Positions 7,507 to 16,392 are shown, numbered from the stretch's first letter. The stretch is DNA of 41,875 nucleotides from Clostridia bacterium (GCA_017463105.1 JAFTPU010000006.1:1-41875); one strand, 5' to 3'. Numbers and translations are program-made. Notes: generated by a model not told the origin, from the letters alone.

Positions 7507-7959
7507 TTATTTGCCGTATTTTTCTTCCAACGCTTTGATCTTGGCAATACGTCTTTCGTGGCGTTCCCCGCCCTCGAATTCCGTCGTCAAAAACGTATAC
7601 ACGATCTCCTGCATCATACCCTCGCCGAGCACCTTCTCTCCGAACGCGATCATATTCGCGTCGTTGTGCAAACGGGTGTATTTCGCGCAATAGGTATCGT
7701 GACAATGCGCGCAACGGATCCCCGGCACCTTATTCGCCACGATCGAAACACCGATCCCCGACGAACAAACGACGATCCCGCGATCGCATTCGCCGCTCGC
7801 CACCGCTTCCGCGGCAGGTCCCGCGAAATCGGGATAGTCGCAGGAATCGGTGCTGTTCGTACCGAAATCCTTCACCGTGTGTCCGAGCTTCTCCACGTAC
7901 GCGATCATGGCTTTTTTTAAATTCAAGCCACCGTGATCGCAAGCCACTGCAATTTTCAT
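7507..7959 (-). CDS. rpiB: Ribose-5-phosphate isomerase B
   Basis: It interconverts ribose 5-phosphate and ribulose 5-phosphate in the pentose phosphate pathway. At 150 aa it has the normal length. Family motifs: CDHGG near the N-terminus (His9), the anion-binding loop VVCSSGIG with active-site Cys65, and HDTYCAKYTRLHNDANMIAFG with His98. It sits downstream of sua5 and the low-molecular-weight phosphatase gene, the same order as ywlC-ywlE-ywlF in Bacillus subtilis. A separate consensus-like promoter overlaps the end of the phosphatase gene, so rpiB can be transcribed alone. Start is set by AAAGGAG before the ATG. Confidence 0.95.
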   Translation of the reverse strand: MKIAVACDHGGLNLKKAMIAYVEKLGHTVKDFGTNSTDSCDYPDFAGPAAEAVASGECDRGIVVCSSGIGVSIVANKVPGIRCAHCHDTYCAKYTRLHNDANMIAFGEKVLGEGMMQEIVYTFLTTEFEGGERHERRIAKIKALEEKYGK

Positions 7960-7974
7960 AACTTTTTCTCCTTT

Positions 7975-8022
7975 GCGGTTTTTTCCGCCGTCTGTATTTT
8001 TCGGGCGGTTTTCCCCGCCGTC
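7975..8022 (-). promoter_or_regulatory. rpiB leader with two tandem GC hairpins
   Basis: Downstream of the promoter, the minus-strand leader holds GGCGG GGAAAA CCGCC and then GCGG AAAAAA CCGC, each introduced by GACGGCGG. Together they fill almost the whole leader up to the AAAGGAG ribosome site. Role unknown; compare the leaders at 13071-13190, 32975-33010 and 39077-39112. Confidence 0.5.
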
Positions 8023-8028
8023 GTTACT

Positions 8029-8057
8029 ATTATAACACGTATCCGCTTTCTTTTCAA
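8029..8057 (-). promoter_or_regulatory. Sigma-A promoter of rpiB
   Basis: Minus strand TTGAAA (8057-8052), 17-nt spacer, TATAAT (8034-8029). It overlaps the last codons of the phosphatase gene and would start transcription near 8022. Confidence 0.75.
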
Positions 8058-8659
8058 GCGTTTGCCGTCGTTTTCTTCCGCGGCGGCGTTTTTTTCTTCG
8101 GCGAGGGTTTCTTCTTCGTCGCCGCCGTCGCCTTTTTCTTCGGCGCCTCCCGCAGCTTTTTCCTTATCTCCTCGGGCAACAGCTTGTCCGCAAGCACAGG
8201 CACCGCCCCCGCGATCAGCTCGTATACGTAGCGATAACAATCGATATCCTTACCGTACGGATCGAGCACCTCGTACCCCGCAAGCTCGGAAAAGGAATAC
8301 ACGTTGTTTTCGATCTCCTCTTCCCCCTTCTCGCGCAGGACTTTCCAGCGCATCTCCATCAGAAGATCGCGTTGCGAATCGGTCATGCAGACCACGGCAA
8401 GCGAACGTTCGAGCGTTTTTCCGTCGATCTGTTTCGAGGAAAAATCGCCGACCTCGATTCCCTTTTCCGCGAGCGTCTGCGCCGATTTTTCGTTCATTTT
8501 ATCGCCCTTTTTCGCGTGCGTGCCCGCCGAACAAACCTTGAGCTTGACAAGCCCGAGTTCCTCCGCTTTTTTGCGGAAAACCGCTTCCGCCATCGGGGAA
8601 CGGCAGGTATTGCCCGTGCAAACGAACACGATCAGTTTTTTCAGCGTTTTTCGTTTCAT
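8054..8659 (-). CDS. Low-molecular-weight protein phosphatase (YwlE-like) with basic tail
   Basis: Members of this family remove phosphate from tyrosine or, for YwlE, from arginine of cytoplasmic proteins. The P-loop VCTGNTCRS near the N-terminus has Cys14 and Arg20, and the general-acid loop LDPYGKD lies near residue 130. The reading frame is open further upstream, but the start at 8659 is chosen because it begins with the conserved core, has an AGG-rich ribosome site and avoids overlap with sua5. After the catalytic domain the chain ends in about 30 residues rich in Lys, Pro, Ala and Thr, similar in composition to histone H1 tails; this is not part of the usual family length. The position between sua5 and rpiB supports the YwlE relationship. 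Arg versus Tyr preference is undecided. Confidence 0.88.
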   Translation of the reverse strand: MKRKTLKKLIVFVCTGNTCRSPMAEAVFRKKAEELGLVKLKVCSAGTHAKKGDKMNEKSAQTLAEKGIEVGDFSSKQIDGKTLERSLAVVCMTDSQRDLLMEMRWKVLREKGEEEIENNVYSFSELAGYEVLDPYGKDIDCYRYVYELIAGAVPVLADKLLPEEIRKKLREAPKKKATAATKKKPSPKKKTPPRKKTTANA

Positions 8660-8688
8660 CTCGTACCTGCCCCTCTCCTTTCGTGCTT

Positions 8689-9711
8689 TTACTTGCGTGT
8701 ATGCGGGATATCCTCGGACGCGCAAGCTTTCCTCAGCCTGTTCAAAACGCCCGTCATCACGCCGTCTTTTTCTTTCGGCTCGACGGCGATCAGCGTATCG
8801 CAGATCGTTTCCGCCTCACGCAAAAGTCCGTACAGCTTCGCCGCCATTTCCGTTTGCGTTTTTCCGAGGTCGAGCACTGTGACGCCTGTCCCGACAAACG
8901 CGCTTACGCTTGCGTTTTCGCAGAGCACGGCAACACGCGCGCCCGCTGTTCTTTCCGCCGCCGCCCGTTCCTTCGCCGCGTTTCCGTCGGTGAACAACAA
9001 CGTTTTACAGCGGGGGGAATAATGCTTGTACAGCACCCCCGGACTTTTCACTTTTTCGCCCGAAGCGAGATCGGGAACGTATTCTCCGCAAGCGCCGACG
9101 ACCTTTTCGATCATCTCTTTCGTGACGAGTCCCGGGCGCAGGATCACGGGGATATCGCCCGTGCAATCGCACACCGTGCTTTCGATCCCGCCCGTGCAAT
9201 CGCCGCCGTCCAAAATAAGGGGTATCTTACCATTGAAATCGTCGAAAACGTGCCGTGCCGAAGTGGGGCTGACGTGTCTTGACAAATTCGCGCTGGGCGC
9301 GACGATGGGAATAGCGACTTCTCTCAAAAATGCCTGTGCGCCCGTATGCGAGGGCACGCGCACGGCGAGCGTATCGAGCCCGCAGGACACGAACGGACTG
9401 ACCTTACCCGTCGAGGGATAGACGAGCGTGAGAGGTCCCGGCAAAAAAGCTTCGCGCAGTTTTTTCGCGTACGGCGGATCGTAATCGATGATCTTCGACA
9501 GATCATAATCCGTATGTACGTGCGCGATCAGCGGGTTGTCGTTGGGTCTGCCCTTGACCTCGAATATACGTTTCACGGCAAAATCGTCGAATGCGTTGCC
9601 GCCGAGTCCGTACACCGTTTCCGTCGGGATCGCGACCACGCCGCCTTCGAATATGATATTTTTCGCCTCTTGTAAGCTTTCGGGCGTGATCTTTTTTATC
9701 TGTGTGTTCAT
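8689..9711 (-). CDS. Threonylcarbamoyl-AMP synthase (Sua5/TsaC type)
   Basis: It makes threonylcarbamoyl-AMP from threonine, bicarbonate and ATP, the first step of the t6A modification at position 37 of ANN-decoding tRNAs. The YrdC-like domain covers about residues 10-205, with GGVVAIPTETVYGLGGNAF, the K.R....P binding motif (KGRPNDNPL), PGPLTLVY and the SPTSA loop. A linker (KSPGVLYKHYSP) leads to the C-terminal Sua5 Rossmann-like domain, so at 340 aa it is the two-domain form. It lies 9 nt downstream of dnaB and is probably in the same transcript, followed by the phosphatase gene. Confidence 0.95.
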   Translation of the reverse strand: MNTQIKKITPESLQEAKNIIFEGGVVAIPTETVYGLGGNAFDDFAVKRIFEVKGRPNDNPLIAHVHTDYDLSKIIDYDPPYAKKLREAFLPGPLTLVYPSTGKVSPFVSCGLDTLAVRVPSHTGAQAFLREVAIPIVAPSANLSRHVSPTSARHVFDDFNGKIPLILDGGDCTGGIESTVCDCTGDIPVILRPGLVTKEMIEKVVGACGEYVPDLASGEKVKSPGVLYKHYSPRCKTLLFTDGNAAKERAAAERTAGARVAVLCENASVSAFVGTGVTVLDLGKTQTEMAAKLYGLLREAETICDTLIAVEPKEKDGVMTGVLNRLRKACASEDIPHTRK

Positions 9712-9720
9712 ACTCGGTTA

Positions 9721-11235
9721 TTATTCGAAAGGAAGCTCGTCGTCATCGCTTACGCTCGGTTTCAGATCGCCCTTACGCATAGGCGGTTCGGGCGGCTCGT
9801 AATCGTCCTCGGGAGCAACGTATTCGTCCTCTTCCTCCTCATAGGTCTGCGGTTGCGTGCCGTACTGCGGGGGTTCGTCGTCGCGGTTCTGTTCGTCCAC
9901 GTCCACGAATTTCGTACATTCGCCGATGAATTTCAACGATACGCGACCCTGTTCGCCGCCTCTGTGCTTGGCGAGGATAAGCTCCGCCGCGCCCTTGACG
10001 ATCTTGCCCGCGTCGATCTCCTCTTTCGTCGCGATCGCTTCGGGACGGTTGATGAACATTACGATATCTGCGTCCTGCTCGATCGCGCCCGACTCACGAA
10101 GATCGGAAAGCTGCGGCTCTTTGGATTGAATACGGCGAAGCTGAGAAAGCGCGATCACGGGCACGCCCAGCTCCTTTGCCATAATTTTCAGATCACGGGT
10201 GATCGACGCGATCTCCTGCTGTCTGTTTTCCGCGCCCGCCATTTTCGAATCTCCGCTCGACATGAGCTGGATATAGTCGATCATGATGAGGTCTACCCCG
10301 CCCGCCGTCGTTTTCAAGCGGCGGCATTTGGACAAGATCTCCGCAGGCGTTACGCGCGAAGAGTCGTCTATATAGATGTTACTCTTTTTCAGCTTATCGC
10401 CCGCAAGCATCAATTTTTTCCATTCCTTGGCGGAAAGCTCGCCCGAAAGCGCCTTACTCATGCTCACGTTCGCATACGAACAGATCAGTCTTTGCACGAT
10501 CTCGTTTCTCGGCATTTCGAGCGAGAACACGGCGCAAGTCTTACCCGCGCGAAGCGACGCGTTTTCTACGAGGTTCATAGCAAGCGAGGTCTTACCCATA
10601 CCGGGACGGGCGGCGAGGACGATCAGTGCGCCCGCCTGTAAGCCGTGCGTCATTTTATCCAAACGTTTATAGCCCGTGGGGATACCCTTGAACGAATCGG
10701 GATCCGATTGCAGCTGTTCGAATTTATGCAATACCTCGCCGATGATATCTCCCTCGTTCATGCCCAAAAGTGCCGAACGTTCCGTCTGCTTGGAGATATC
10801 GTAGATTGTCTTTTCCGCAAACGCGAGCGCGGTGTTACCGTCGGTGGCTTCCATCGACGATTCGATAATTTTGCGGGAGGCGCGAATGAGCTTTCTGTTC
10901 ACGCTGTCGCGGGCAATGATATCATAATACGATTTATAATTCGCCGCGGACGGCGTGATCTGCGCCAATTCGGTGAGATACACGATCCCTCCCGCCTTTT
11001 CGAGTTGTCCTTCTCCGTCCAACTGATCGGACACGGTGACGAGGTCGATGGGTTTTCTGTCGTTGAAAACCTTCTGCATCGCATGCAGAATGAATTTATG
11101 CGACTCCTGATAGAAATCCTCCTCGGAAAGCTTTTCCACGAGCTCCGCCGCGATATCGTTATCGATCAGAAAACAGCCGAGAAGCGCCATTTCCGCGTCG
11201 CGGTTATAGGGCATCGTATTGACGGGTGTTGCCAT
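9721..11235 (-). CDS. dnaB: Replicative DNA helicase DnaB with acidic SSB-like C-terminus
   Basis: The hexameric fork helicase (DnaC in Bacillus nomenclature). The N-terminal DnaB domain spans about residues 8-110; after a linker the RecA-like domain has Walker A ARPGMGKTS near 210, Walker B DLIMIDYIQLM near 320, SQLRRIQSKEP and the arginine-finger region near QDADIVMFINR. The canonical helicase ends near residue 450 (LKFIGECTKF). Here a low-complexity Glu/Asp/Pro tail of about 55 residues follows and finishes DDDELPFE, close to the DDDLPF-type tip of single-strand-binding protein. It lies 30 nt downstream of pepF. Confidence 0.96.
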   Translation of the reverse strand: MATPVNTMPYNRDAEMALLGCFLIDNDIAAELVEKLSEEDFYQESHKFILHAMQKVFNDRKPIDLVTVSDQLDGEGQLEKAGGIVYLTELAQITPSAANYKSYYDIIARDSVNRKLIRASRKIIESSMEATDGNTALAFAEKTIYDISKQTERSALLGMNEGDIIGEVLHKFEQLQSDPDSFKGIPTGYKRLDKMTHGLQAGALIVLAARPGMGKTSLAMNLVENASLRAGKTCAVFSLEMPRNEIVQRLICSYANVSMSKALSGELSAKEWKKLMLAGDKLKKSNIYIDDSSRVTPAEILSKCRRLKTTAGGVDLIMIDYIQLMSSGDSKMAGAENRQQEIASITRDLKIMAKELGVPVIALSQLRRIQSKEPQLSDLRESGAIEQDADIVMFINRPEAIATKEEIDAGKIVKGAAELILAKHRGGEQGRVSLKFIGECTKFVDVDEQNRDDEPPQYGTQPQTYEEEEDEYVAPEDDYEPPEPPMRKGDLKPSVSDDDELPFE

Positions 11236-11265
11236 ATATTTTTCCTCTTTTCGTTTTTTGTAAAA

Positions 11266-13050
11266 TCAATCAAGTAAGCTCTTGAACTCGTCGAGAGTTG
11301 CTTTGAATTCGGACATCGCCGCCTCGAACGGCGCTTTGGTCGTAAGATCGACGCCCGCTTTCTTTAAAATGGATACGGGGTCTTTACTTCCGCCCGCGGA
11401 CAGAAATTCGAAATAGTCCTTCACCGCGCTTTCGCCTTCCGTCAAAATACGCTTTACGATCGAGATCGCCGAGATGATACCCGTCGCGTACTTGTACACG
11501 TAAAACGCATTGTAGAAATGGGGGATCCGTGCCCATTCGTATCGGATACGCTCGTCGTGGACGATACCGTCGCCGTAATACTGCTTGTTCAAGTCGTAGT
11601 ACAGCTCGCAAAGGCTTTCCTTCGTAAGCGCCTCGCCCGCTTCCGCTTTCCCGTGCGCAAGCTGTTCGAACTCCGCAAACTGCGTCTGACGGAACAGCGT
11701 CGCGCGAATGGTATCCATATAATAATTGAGCAGATATTTTTTCATATCCTTGTCTTTGCTCTCTTTATACAGATATTTCAGAAGCAATACCTCGTTGACC
11801 GTGCTGGCGATCTCCGCCAGAAAAATCGTATAATTCGCCTTCGAATACGGTTGCGTTTCCGTCGATTTATACGTGTGCAGGGCATGCCCCATTTCGTGCG
11901 CGATCGTGAATACGTCGTTCATCGTTTTTTGATAATTCAAAAGCACGAAGGGATGCGGCGCGTCGTAACAACCCGTGCTGTACGCCCCGTTCCGTTTGCC
12001 CTCGTTTTCGCAAACGTCGATCCAGCGTTCGCTCCTGCCCTTTCTCAAAAGGTCCTGATAATCCTTGCCCAAAGGCGCGAGCCCCTTGATCACCGTCTCG
12101 TACGCTTCCTCGAACGGCAAAGCCATTTCCGCGTTTTCGACCAGCGGAACGTAGAGGTCGTAGATATGCTGTTCGGACATATTCAAAACTTTTTTTCTCA
12201 GCGAAATATATTCGTGCATAGCGGGAAGCGCGCCGTGCGTGGCTTCGATGAGGTTGTCGTACACTTTCGGGTCTACGTCCTCCCCGTCCATCGCCATTGC
12301 CATACAGCTTTCATATCCGCGCACCGTTTTATAAAATACGTTCTTTTTCACGTTGCCGTAATACGTCTGCGTGATCGCGTCGATCAAGCGGATATACGCG
12401 TCGTAATATTTCTCGAACCATTCCTTTCTCTCTTCCGCCGTGCCCGTGTGCAAGATCACCCCGTACATGCCGTGGCTCATCTGCACCTCCTCGCCTTTAT
12501 AGCTTGCCTTGGGCAGGTTCAAATTGGCGTTATCCAGCATCATGAACACGTCCTGAAATCCGCCCATGATATCGCTGCCGAGCGTCAGGAGCTTTTCCTC
12601 CGCCGCGCTCAATACGTGCGATTTGCTTCTCGCCACTTTATCCAAACGGTAATCGTAGTCCTTGAAATCGGGATCGGCGATAAACGTGTTCAACGTCTCG
12701 TCGGGAAGCGCGGTGAGCTGAGGTTCGATAAACGAAAGCTCGGCGAATACCTTAGAGTACAGCGCAGTCACGCGGGCGAGCGCGGAGGTGCGCGCCGAAA
12801 CGCGGACGTCCTCGTCGTGGCGCAGGTGCGCGTAAATATAGAGCTTTTCCAATCTGCGCCCGACCGTGTCGCTTAAAGTCAAACATTCGAGCAAGGTCTG
12901 CTTGTCCGAAAGCTTGTTGTCGAAACGGGAATAATCGTACGAACCGTACTCCGTTTCCACCGCTTTGAATTCCGTTTCCCAAGCCTCGTCGCTCGCGAAA
13001 ACGTCCTCCGTTTTCCATTTGAGATTTTCCGCTATTTCTTTTCTTTCCAT
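11266..13050 (-). CDS. pepF: Oligoendopeptidase F (M3 family)
   Basis: A cytoplasmic zinc metallopeptidase that cleaves oligopeptides of roughly 7-17 residues. The zinc motif HEMGH (HEXXH) lies near residue 384 and the expected downstream glutamate region (LAEIASTVNEVLL) about 25 residues later. With 594 aa it has the usual length. The frame is open further upstream to 13110, but those codons read through stem-loops of the leader, and the conserved start MERKEIAENLKWKTEDVF at 13050 matches other PepF proteins. The ribosome site is weak (AGGAAAT). The leader in front is an array of five hairpins. Confidence 0.94.
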   Translation of the reverse strand: MERKEIAENLKWKTEDVFASDEAWETEFKAVETEYGSYDYSRFDNKLSDKQTLLECLTLSDTVGRRLEKLYIYAHLRHDEDVRVSARTSALARVTALYSKVFAELSFIEPQLTALPDETLNTFIADPDFKDYDYRLDKVARSKSHVLSAAEEKLLTLGSDIMGGFQDVFMMLDNANLNLPKASYKGEEVQMSHGMYGVILHTGTAEERKEWFEKYYDAYIRLIDAITQTYYGNVKKNVFYKTVRGYESCMAMAMDGEDVDPKVYDNLIEATHGALPAMHEYISLRKKVLNMSEQHIYDLYVPLVENAEMALPFEEAYETVIKGLAPLGKDYQDLLRKGRSERWIDVCENEGKRNGAYSTGCYDAPHPFVLLNYQKTMNDVFTIAHEMGHALHTYKSTETQPYSKANYTIFLAEIASTVNEVLLLKYLYKESKDKDMKKYLLNYYMDTIRATLFRQTQFAEFEQLAHGKAEAGEALTKESLCELYYDLNKQYYGDGIVHDERIRYEWARIPHFYNAFYVYKYATGIISAISIVKRILTEGESAVKDYFEFLSAGGSKDPVSILKKAGVDLTTKAPFEAAMSEFKATLDEFKSLLD

Positions 13051-13070
13051 ATTTGATTTCCTATAAGTCT

Positions 13071-13190
13071 TTCGCCATAGCGAATAACGCCTGACGGCGT
13101 ATGGGCGCAAAACTTCGTTTTGCTTTCTTGGGGCTGTTTTCGCAGGGGCTTCCGCCCCCGCACCCCTGACAAGGAACTAAGTTCCTTGTC
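13071..13190 (-). promoter_or_regulatory. Array of five tandem short hairpins before pepF
   Basis: Reading the minus strand: GACAAGGAAC-tta-GTTCCTTGTC (13190-13168); GCGGGGGC-ggaa-GCCCCTGC (13161-13142); GCAAAAC-gaa-GTTTTGC (13123-13107); ACGCC-gtca-GGCGT (13100-13087); TTCGC-tatg-GCGAA (13084-13071). All have loops of 3-4 nt and stems of 5-10 bp. None is followed by a good T tract. The first starts 6 nt after the UPF0210 stop and could still act as its terminator or as a 3' stabiliser. Confidence 0.65.
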
Positions 13191-13196
13191 CTCTGA

Positions 13197-14552
13197 TCAG
13201 TTTTTAAAGCTGTGAATAGGCGCGGGAATATTCCCTCCGCGATTGATGATACGCGAGGAATCGCAATTATGCACGGGCATAATGGGCGCGCGACCGAGTA
13301 ACCCGCCGAAGCTGACCTCTTCGCCGACGCCTTTGTTCGGCGCGGGGATGATTCTTACCGCCGTCGTCTTGTTGTTGATCATACCGATCGCCGCTTCGTC
13401 TGCAATCATCGCCGCGATCGTCGTTGCGGGCGTGTCGCCGGGGATCGCGATCATATCCAATCCCACGCTGCATACGCAGGTCATCGCCTCCAACTTATCC
13501 AGCGTGATCGCGCCCTTCTCCGCCGCGCGGATCATACCGATGTCTTCGGATACGGGAATGAACGCGCCCGAAAGTCCGCCCACGCGCGAGGACGCCATAA
13601 CGCCCCCTTTCTTCACGGCGTCGTTTAAAAGTGCCAGCGCCGCCGTCGTGCCGTGACCGCCCACCGTTTCGATACCCATTTCCTCGAGTATCTGCGCCAC
13701 CGAGTCGCCCATAGCGGGCGTGGGCGCAAGCGACAGGTCGACGATACCGAACTGCGCGTTGAGTCTCTTCGCCGCTTCCTTCGCCACGAGCTGACCCGCG
13801 CGGGTAATTTTGAACGCCGTGCGTTTGATCATCTCCGCCACGTCGGTGAGATCGGCGTTCGGTATCTGTTCGAGCGCGTGTTTGACGACGCCGGGACCCG
13901 AAACGCCTACGTTCACCACCGTATCCGCTTCGCCGACGCCGTGGAACGCACCCGCCATAAACGGATTGTCCTCCACCGCGTTACAGAACGCCACCAGCTT
14001 TGCCGCGCCGATACCGTCCTTTTCCTTCGTTAAATACGCCGCTTCCTTGAACGCTTCGCCAAGCATTTTTACGGCTTCCATATTGATACCCGATTTCGTG
14101 GAGCCCACGTTGACGGACGCGCAAAGGCGTTCGGTCGTCGCCAACACTTCGGGGATCGTGCGGATAAATTTCCGTTCGTAATCCGCCGTCGATTTATGCA
14201 CGAGCGCGGAATATCCGCCGAGGAAGTCGATCCCCAACGTTTTCGCCGCGTTGTCGAGCGCCTTACCCACGAGCGGCGCTTTTTCGGGGAACGCCGCCGT
14301 AATGAGGCTGACGGGCGTGACCGACACGCGCTTGTTTACGATGGGAATACCGTACTCGCCCGAAAGATCGGACGCCGTCTTTACGATATTTTCCGCCTTT
14401 TTACAAACGAGATCGTACACTTTTGCCGCCGTTTCCTCCGCCGTGTCGCGGATACATGTCAGAAGGGATATCCCCATCGTGATCGTACGAATGTCAAGGT
14501 GTTCCTTTTCTACCATTGCAATGGTTTCCAGAACGTCGTTCTTACTGAACAT
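13197..14552 (-). CDS. UPF0210 (DUF711) family protein
   Basis: A 451-aa cytoplasmic protein of the PFL/UPF0210 family, related in fold to glycyl-radical enzymes of the pyruvate formate-lyase group, but with no established function. Conserved stretches include [14 protein letters not shown], the [10 protein letters not shown] region, [20 protein letters not shown], and [20 protein letters not shown] near the end. The length is normal. It lies 36 nt downstream of the UPF0237 ACT-domain gene; this two-gene pair is conserved across many Firmicutes and Archaea, suggesting joint action with the ACT protein as a possible ligand sensor. Confidence 0.93.
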   Translation of the reverse strand: MFSKNDVLETIAMVEKEHLDIRTITMGISLLTCIRDTAEETAAKVYDLVCKKAENIVKTASDLSGEYGIPIVNKRVSVTPVSLITAAFPEKAPLVGKALDNAAKTLGIDFLGGYSALVHKSTADYERKFIRTIPEVLATTERLCASVNVGSTKSGINMEAVKMLGEAFKEAAYLTKEKDGIGAAKLVAFCNAVEDNPFMAGAFHGVGEADTVVNVGVSGPGVVKHALEQIPNADLTDVAEMIKRTAFKITRAGQLVAKEAAKRLNAQFGIVDLSLAPTPAMGDSVAQILEEMGIETVGGHGTTAALALLNDAVKKGGVMASSRVGGLSGAFIPVSEDIGMIRAAEKGAITLDKLEAMTCVCSVGLDMIAIPGDTPATTIAAMIADEAAIGMINNKTTAVRIIPAPNKGVGEEVSFGGLLGRAPIMPVHNCDSSRIINRGGNIPAPIHSFKN

Positions 14553-14588
14553 AATACTGCTTCTCCTTTTCTTCCGTTACTCTCGCGC

Positions 14589-14858
14589 TTACACGTTGTG
14601 CATTGCGTTGAAAATGTCCTCGTGTTGCATATACACCGACATTCCGATCTTCTTGCCCAATTCGTTACATTCCTTTGCCAACACGGACAATTCCTCCGTG
14701 ATCGAGGAAATATCCACAATCATGATCATCGCGAAATATTCGCCCAAGATCGTCTGGGAAATATCCTCTATGTTCGCGCCCTTTTCCGAAAGGAAAGTGC
14801 TGATCTTTGCGATAATACCTTTTTTGTCTTTGCCCGTAACGGTTACGACTGCTCTCAT
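14589..14858 (-). CDS. UPF0237 ACT-domain protein
   Basis: An 89-aa single ACT domain: RAVVTVTGKDKKGIIAKIST at the N-terminus (strand plus the GxI ligand loop), then GANIEDISQTILGEYFAMIM. ACT domains bind amino acids or similar small ligands and regulate partner proteins. It is the usual upstream partner of the UPF0210 gene. Its start overlaps the stop of the membrane-protein gene by 4 nt (ATGA), so translation is coupled. The ligand is unknown. Confidence 0.93.
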   Translation of the reverse strand: MRAVVTVTGKDKKGIIAKISTFLSEKGANIEDISQTILGEYFAMIMIVDISSITEELSVLAKECNELGKKIGMSVYMQHEDIFNAMHNV

Positions 14859-15487
14859 TGTTCTTCTTCTCCTTCTTTTATATTCTCTTTCGTATTTTCC
14901 TGCGTTTCCGCTTCGTTTTCTTCTTCGTATTCTTCGTCGTCCTCTTCGTACTCCGTAAACTCGTACGCGTGACGCTCCAATATCTCGTACTGAATGATAA
15001 AGTTACTCTGCGCGATATAGCGAACGAGATCCCCGCTCCCGAAATCGGGCAGCGGTTTTTCGGGGTCGAAATACACCTCGCGCTCCATCCACTCGCTCTT
15101 TTTTCTGCTCCACGTTTCGAACACGCACCCCACGACGTCTACGTTGTCCTTTTGCAGACTCTTTTCGCGGAAGATGTAGAAATAGTTCGTCTCCTCCGCC
15201 TTCAAGCCCTCGTTTATATAGGTAAGGATCTTGAAATACCGTCTCACGCGGCTGTACTTGATCGCCATAAACGGGAACATGAGCAAAACGTAGACAGCCG
15301 AAGCCACGTATACGACCGCCTTGGGGATCGCGTCCTGCGGATCGGCGTACGGCAACGAAACGTGGAAAACGAGCATAGCGATACATAATGCAAGATATAC
15401 CGCCGTCACCGCCGCAAATACCGCGAAAATTTTTTGTTTCTGTTTGTAAGCCGCCATAAAATCGGCGTCGTTGTAAATGGATACCAT
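14855..15487 (-). CDS. Two-helix membrane protein with acidic tail
   Basis: A 210-aa protein with two transmembrane segments, about residues 19-43 (IFAVFAAVTAVYLALCIAML) and 56-77 (KAVVYVASAVYVLLMFPFMA), joined by a short loop. A soluble domain of about 100 residues follows (FYIFREKSLQKDNVDVVGCV ... EREVYFDPEKPLPDFGSGD) and then a run of Glu/Asp residues. I do not recognise the family. It lies between degV and the ACT gene, spaced 12 nt from the first and overlapping the second, so it belongs to the same operon. An envelope-associated role is likely but unproven. Confidence 0.8.
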   Translation of the reverse strand: MVSIYNDADFMAAYKQKQKIFAVFAAVTAVYLALCIAMLVFHVSLPYADPQDAIPKAVVYVASAVYVLLMFPFMAIKYSRVRRYFKILTYINEGLKAEETNYFYIFREKSLQKDNVDVVGCVFETWSRKKSEWMEREVYFDPEKPLPDFGSGDLVRYIAQSNFIIQYEILERHAYEFTEYEEDDEEYEEENEAETQENTKENIKEGEEEQ

Positions 15488-15499
15488 TGTGTTTTTCCT

Positions 15500-16345
15500 T
15501 TATTTGTTATAAACGAACAGTACGCCCAGCGTACCCTTTCCGCAATGGCTCGTGATGATCGAGCCCGCCACCGTTTCGATCACCTCGTCGAAATCGAACA
15601 GCTCCTTTACCTTTGCTTTCGCTACGTCCACCACGGACTTGTCCGCCGAGGAATGGGTAACAAAGCAACGCTTCTTATCGTAATCGGGATACGTGGTTTT
15701 CAGTTCCTCTACGTATTGCGCGATACAACGTTCCATATGTCCGCGGTATTTGCCGCCCTGTATCAATTGTCCGTCGTCCATAACGATCTTCGGGTGTATC
15801 TTCAGCGCGTTCGCCACGAACATCGTCATGCCCGAGCAACGCCCGCCTTTATGCAGATAATCCAACCTGTCGGGTACGAACGAGGTGTTGACGTGCGTTT
15901 TCATCTCCTCCAACCGTTCCACGATCTCGTCCATCGACTTGCCCTCGTCGCGCATATCCGCCGCCTCGAGCACCAAAAGCCCCTGACCCGTCGAAAGCGC
16001 TTTCGAATCGATCACGCGCACCTTGCCCTTAAAACTCTCCGCCGCCATTTTCGCGAAATTATGCGAACCCGAGCTCTTCGAAGAAATATTGATATGCAAA
16101 ACCTCGTCGTACGATTTGAGCTGTTCCGCGAAAAACTCCTCGTATTCCGCCACGCTTGGCGCGCTGGTCTTGGGTAATATCTTCGTTTGCGCCACGAAAT
16201 CGAAAATTTCCTGCGGCGTGATATCCACACCGTCGCGATACGCTTTCGAATCGAGATTTACCTGTAACGGCAGGATCCCGATATCCCGTTCCTCCACCAA
16301 ACGGTTGAGGTCGCAAGTACTGTCCGAAGTAATTTTGATCGCCAT
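15500..16345 (-). CDS. DegV family fatty-acid-binding protein
   Basis: DegV/FakB proteins bind a fatty acid and present it to FakA for phosphorylation before phospholipid synthesis. Family signatures are the N-terminal ITSDSTCDLN, the KTSAPSVAEYEEFF segment, INISSKSSGSHNFA, and KGGRCSG near the middle, plus the end SHCGKGTLGVLFVY. It is 281 aa, the standard length. FakA is not in the window. It sits between signal peptidase I and the membrane-protein gene on one leftward unit. Which fatty acid is bound cannot be read from the sequence. Confidence 0.93.
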   Translation of the reverse strand: MAIKITSDSTCDLNRLVEERDIGILPLQVNLDSKAYRDGVDITPQEIFDFVAQTKILPKTSAPSVAEYEEFFAEQLKSYDEVLHINISSKSSGSHNFAKMAAESFKGKVRVIDSKALSTGQGLLVLEAADMRDEGKSMDEIVERLEEMKTHVNTSFVPDRLDYLHKGGRCSGMTMFVANALKIHPKIVMDDGQLIQGGKYRGHMERCIAQYVEELKTTYPDYDKKRCFVTHSSADKSVVDVAKAKVKELFDFDEVIETVAGSIITSHCGKGTLGVLFVYNK

Positions 16346-16392
16346 AATAATTTATTCTCCTTTCTCTCTGTGTTTATAGGTTTATATGAAAA

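Noticed and set aside
12752-13018. Leftward frame inside the start of pepF in another phase
   Set aside because: It overlaps the conserved N-terminal coding region of pepF and has no support of its own.
14196-14972. Long rightward frames opposite the UPF0210, pepF, dnaB and sbcC genes
   Set aside because: They are antisense shadows of well-supported leftward genes, Arg/His/Phe-rich and without ribosome sites or domain signatures.
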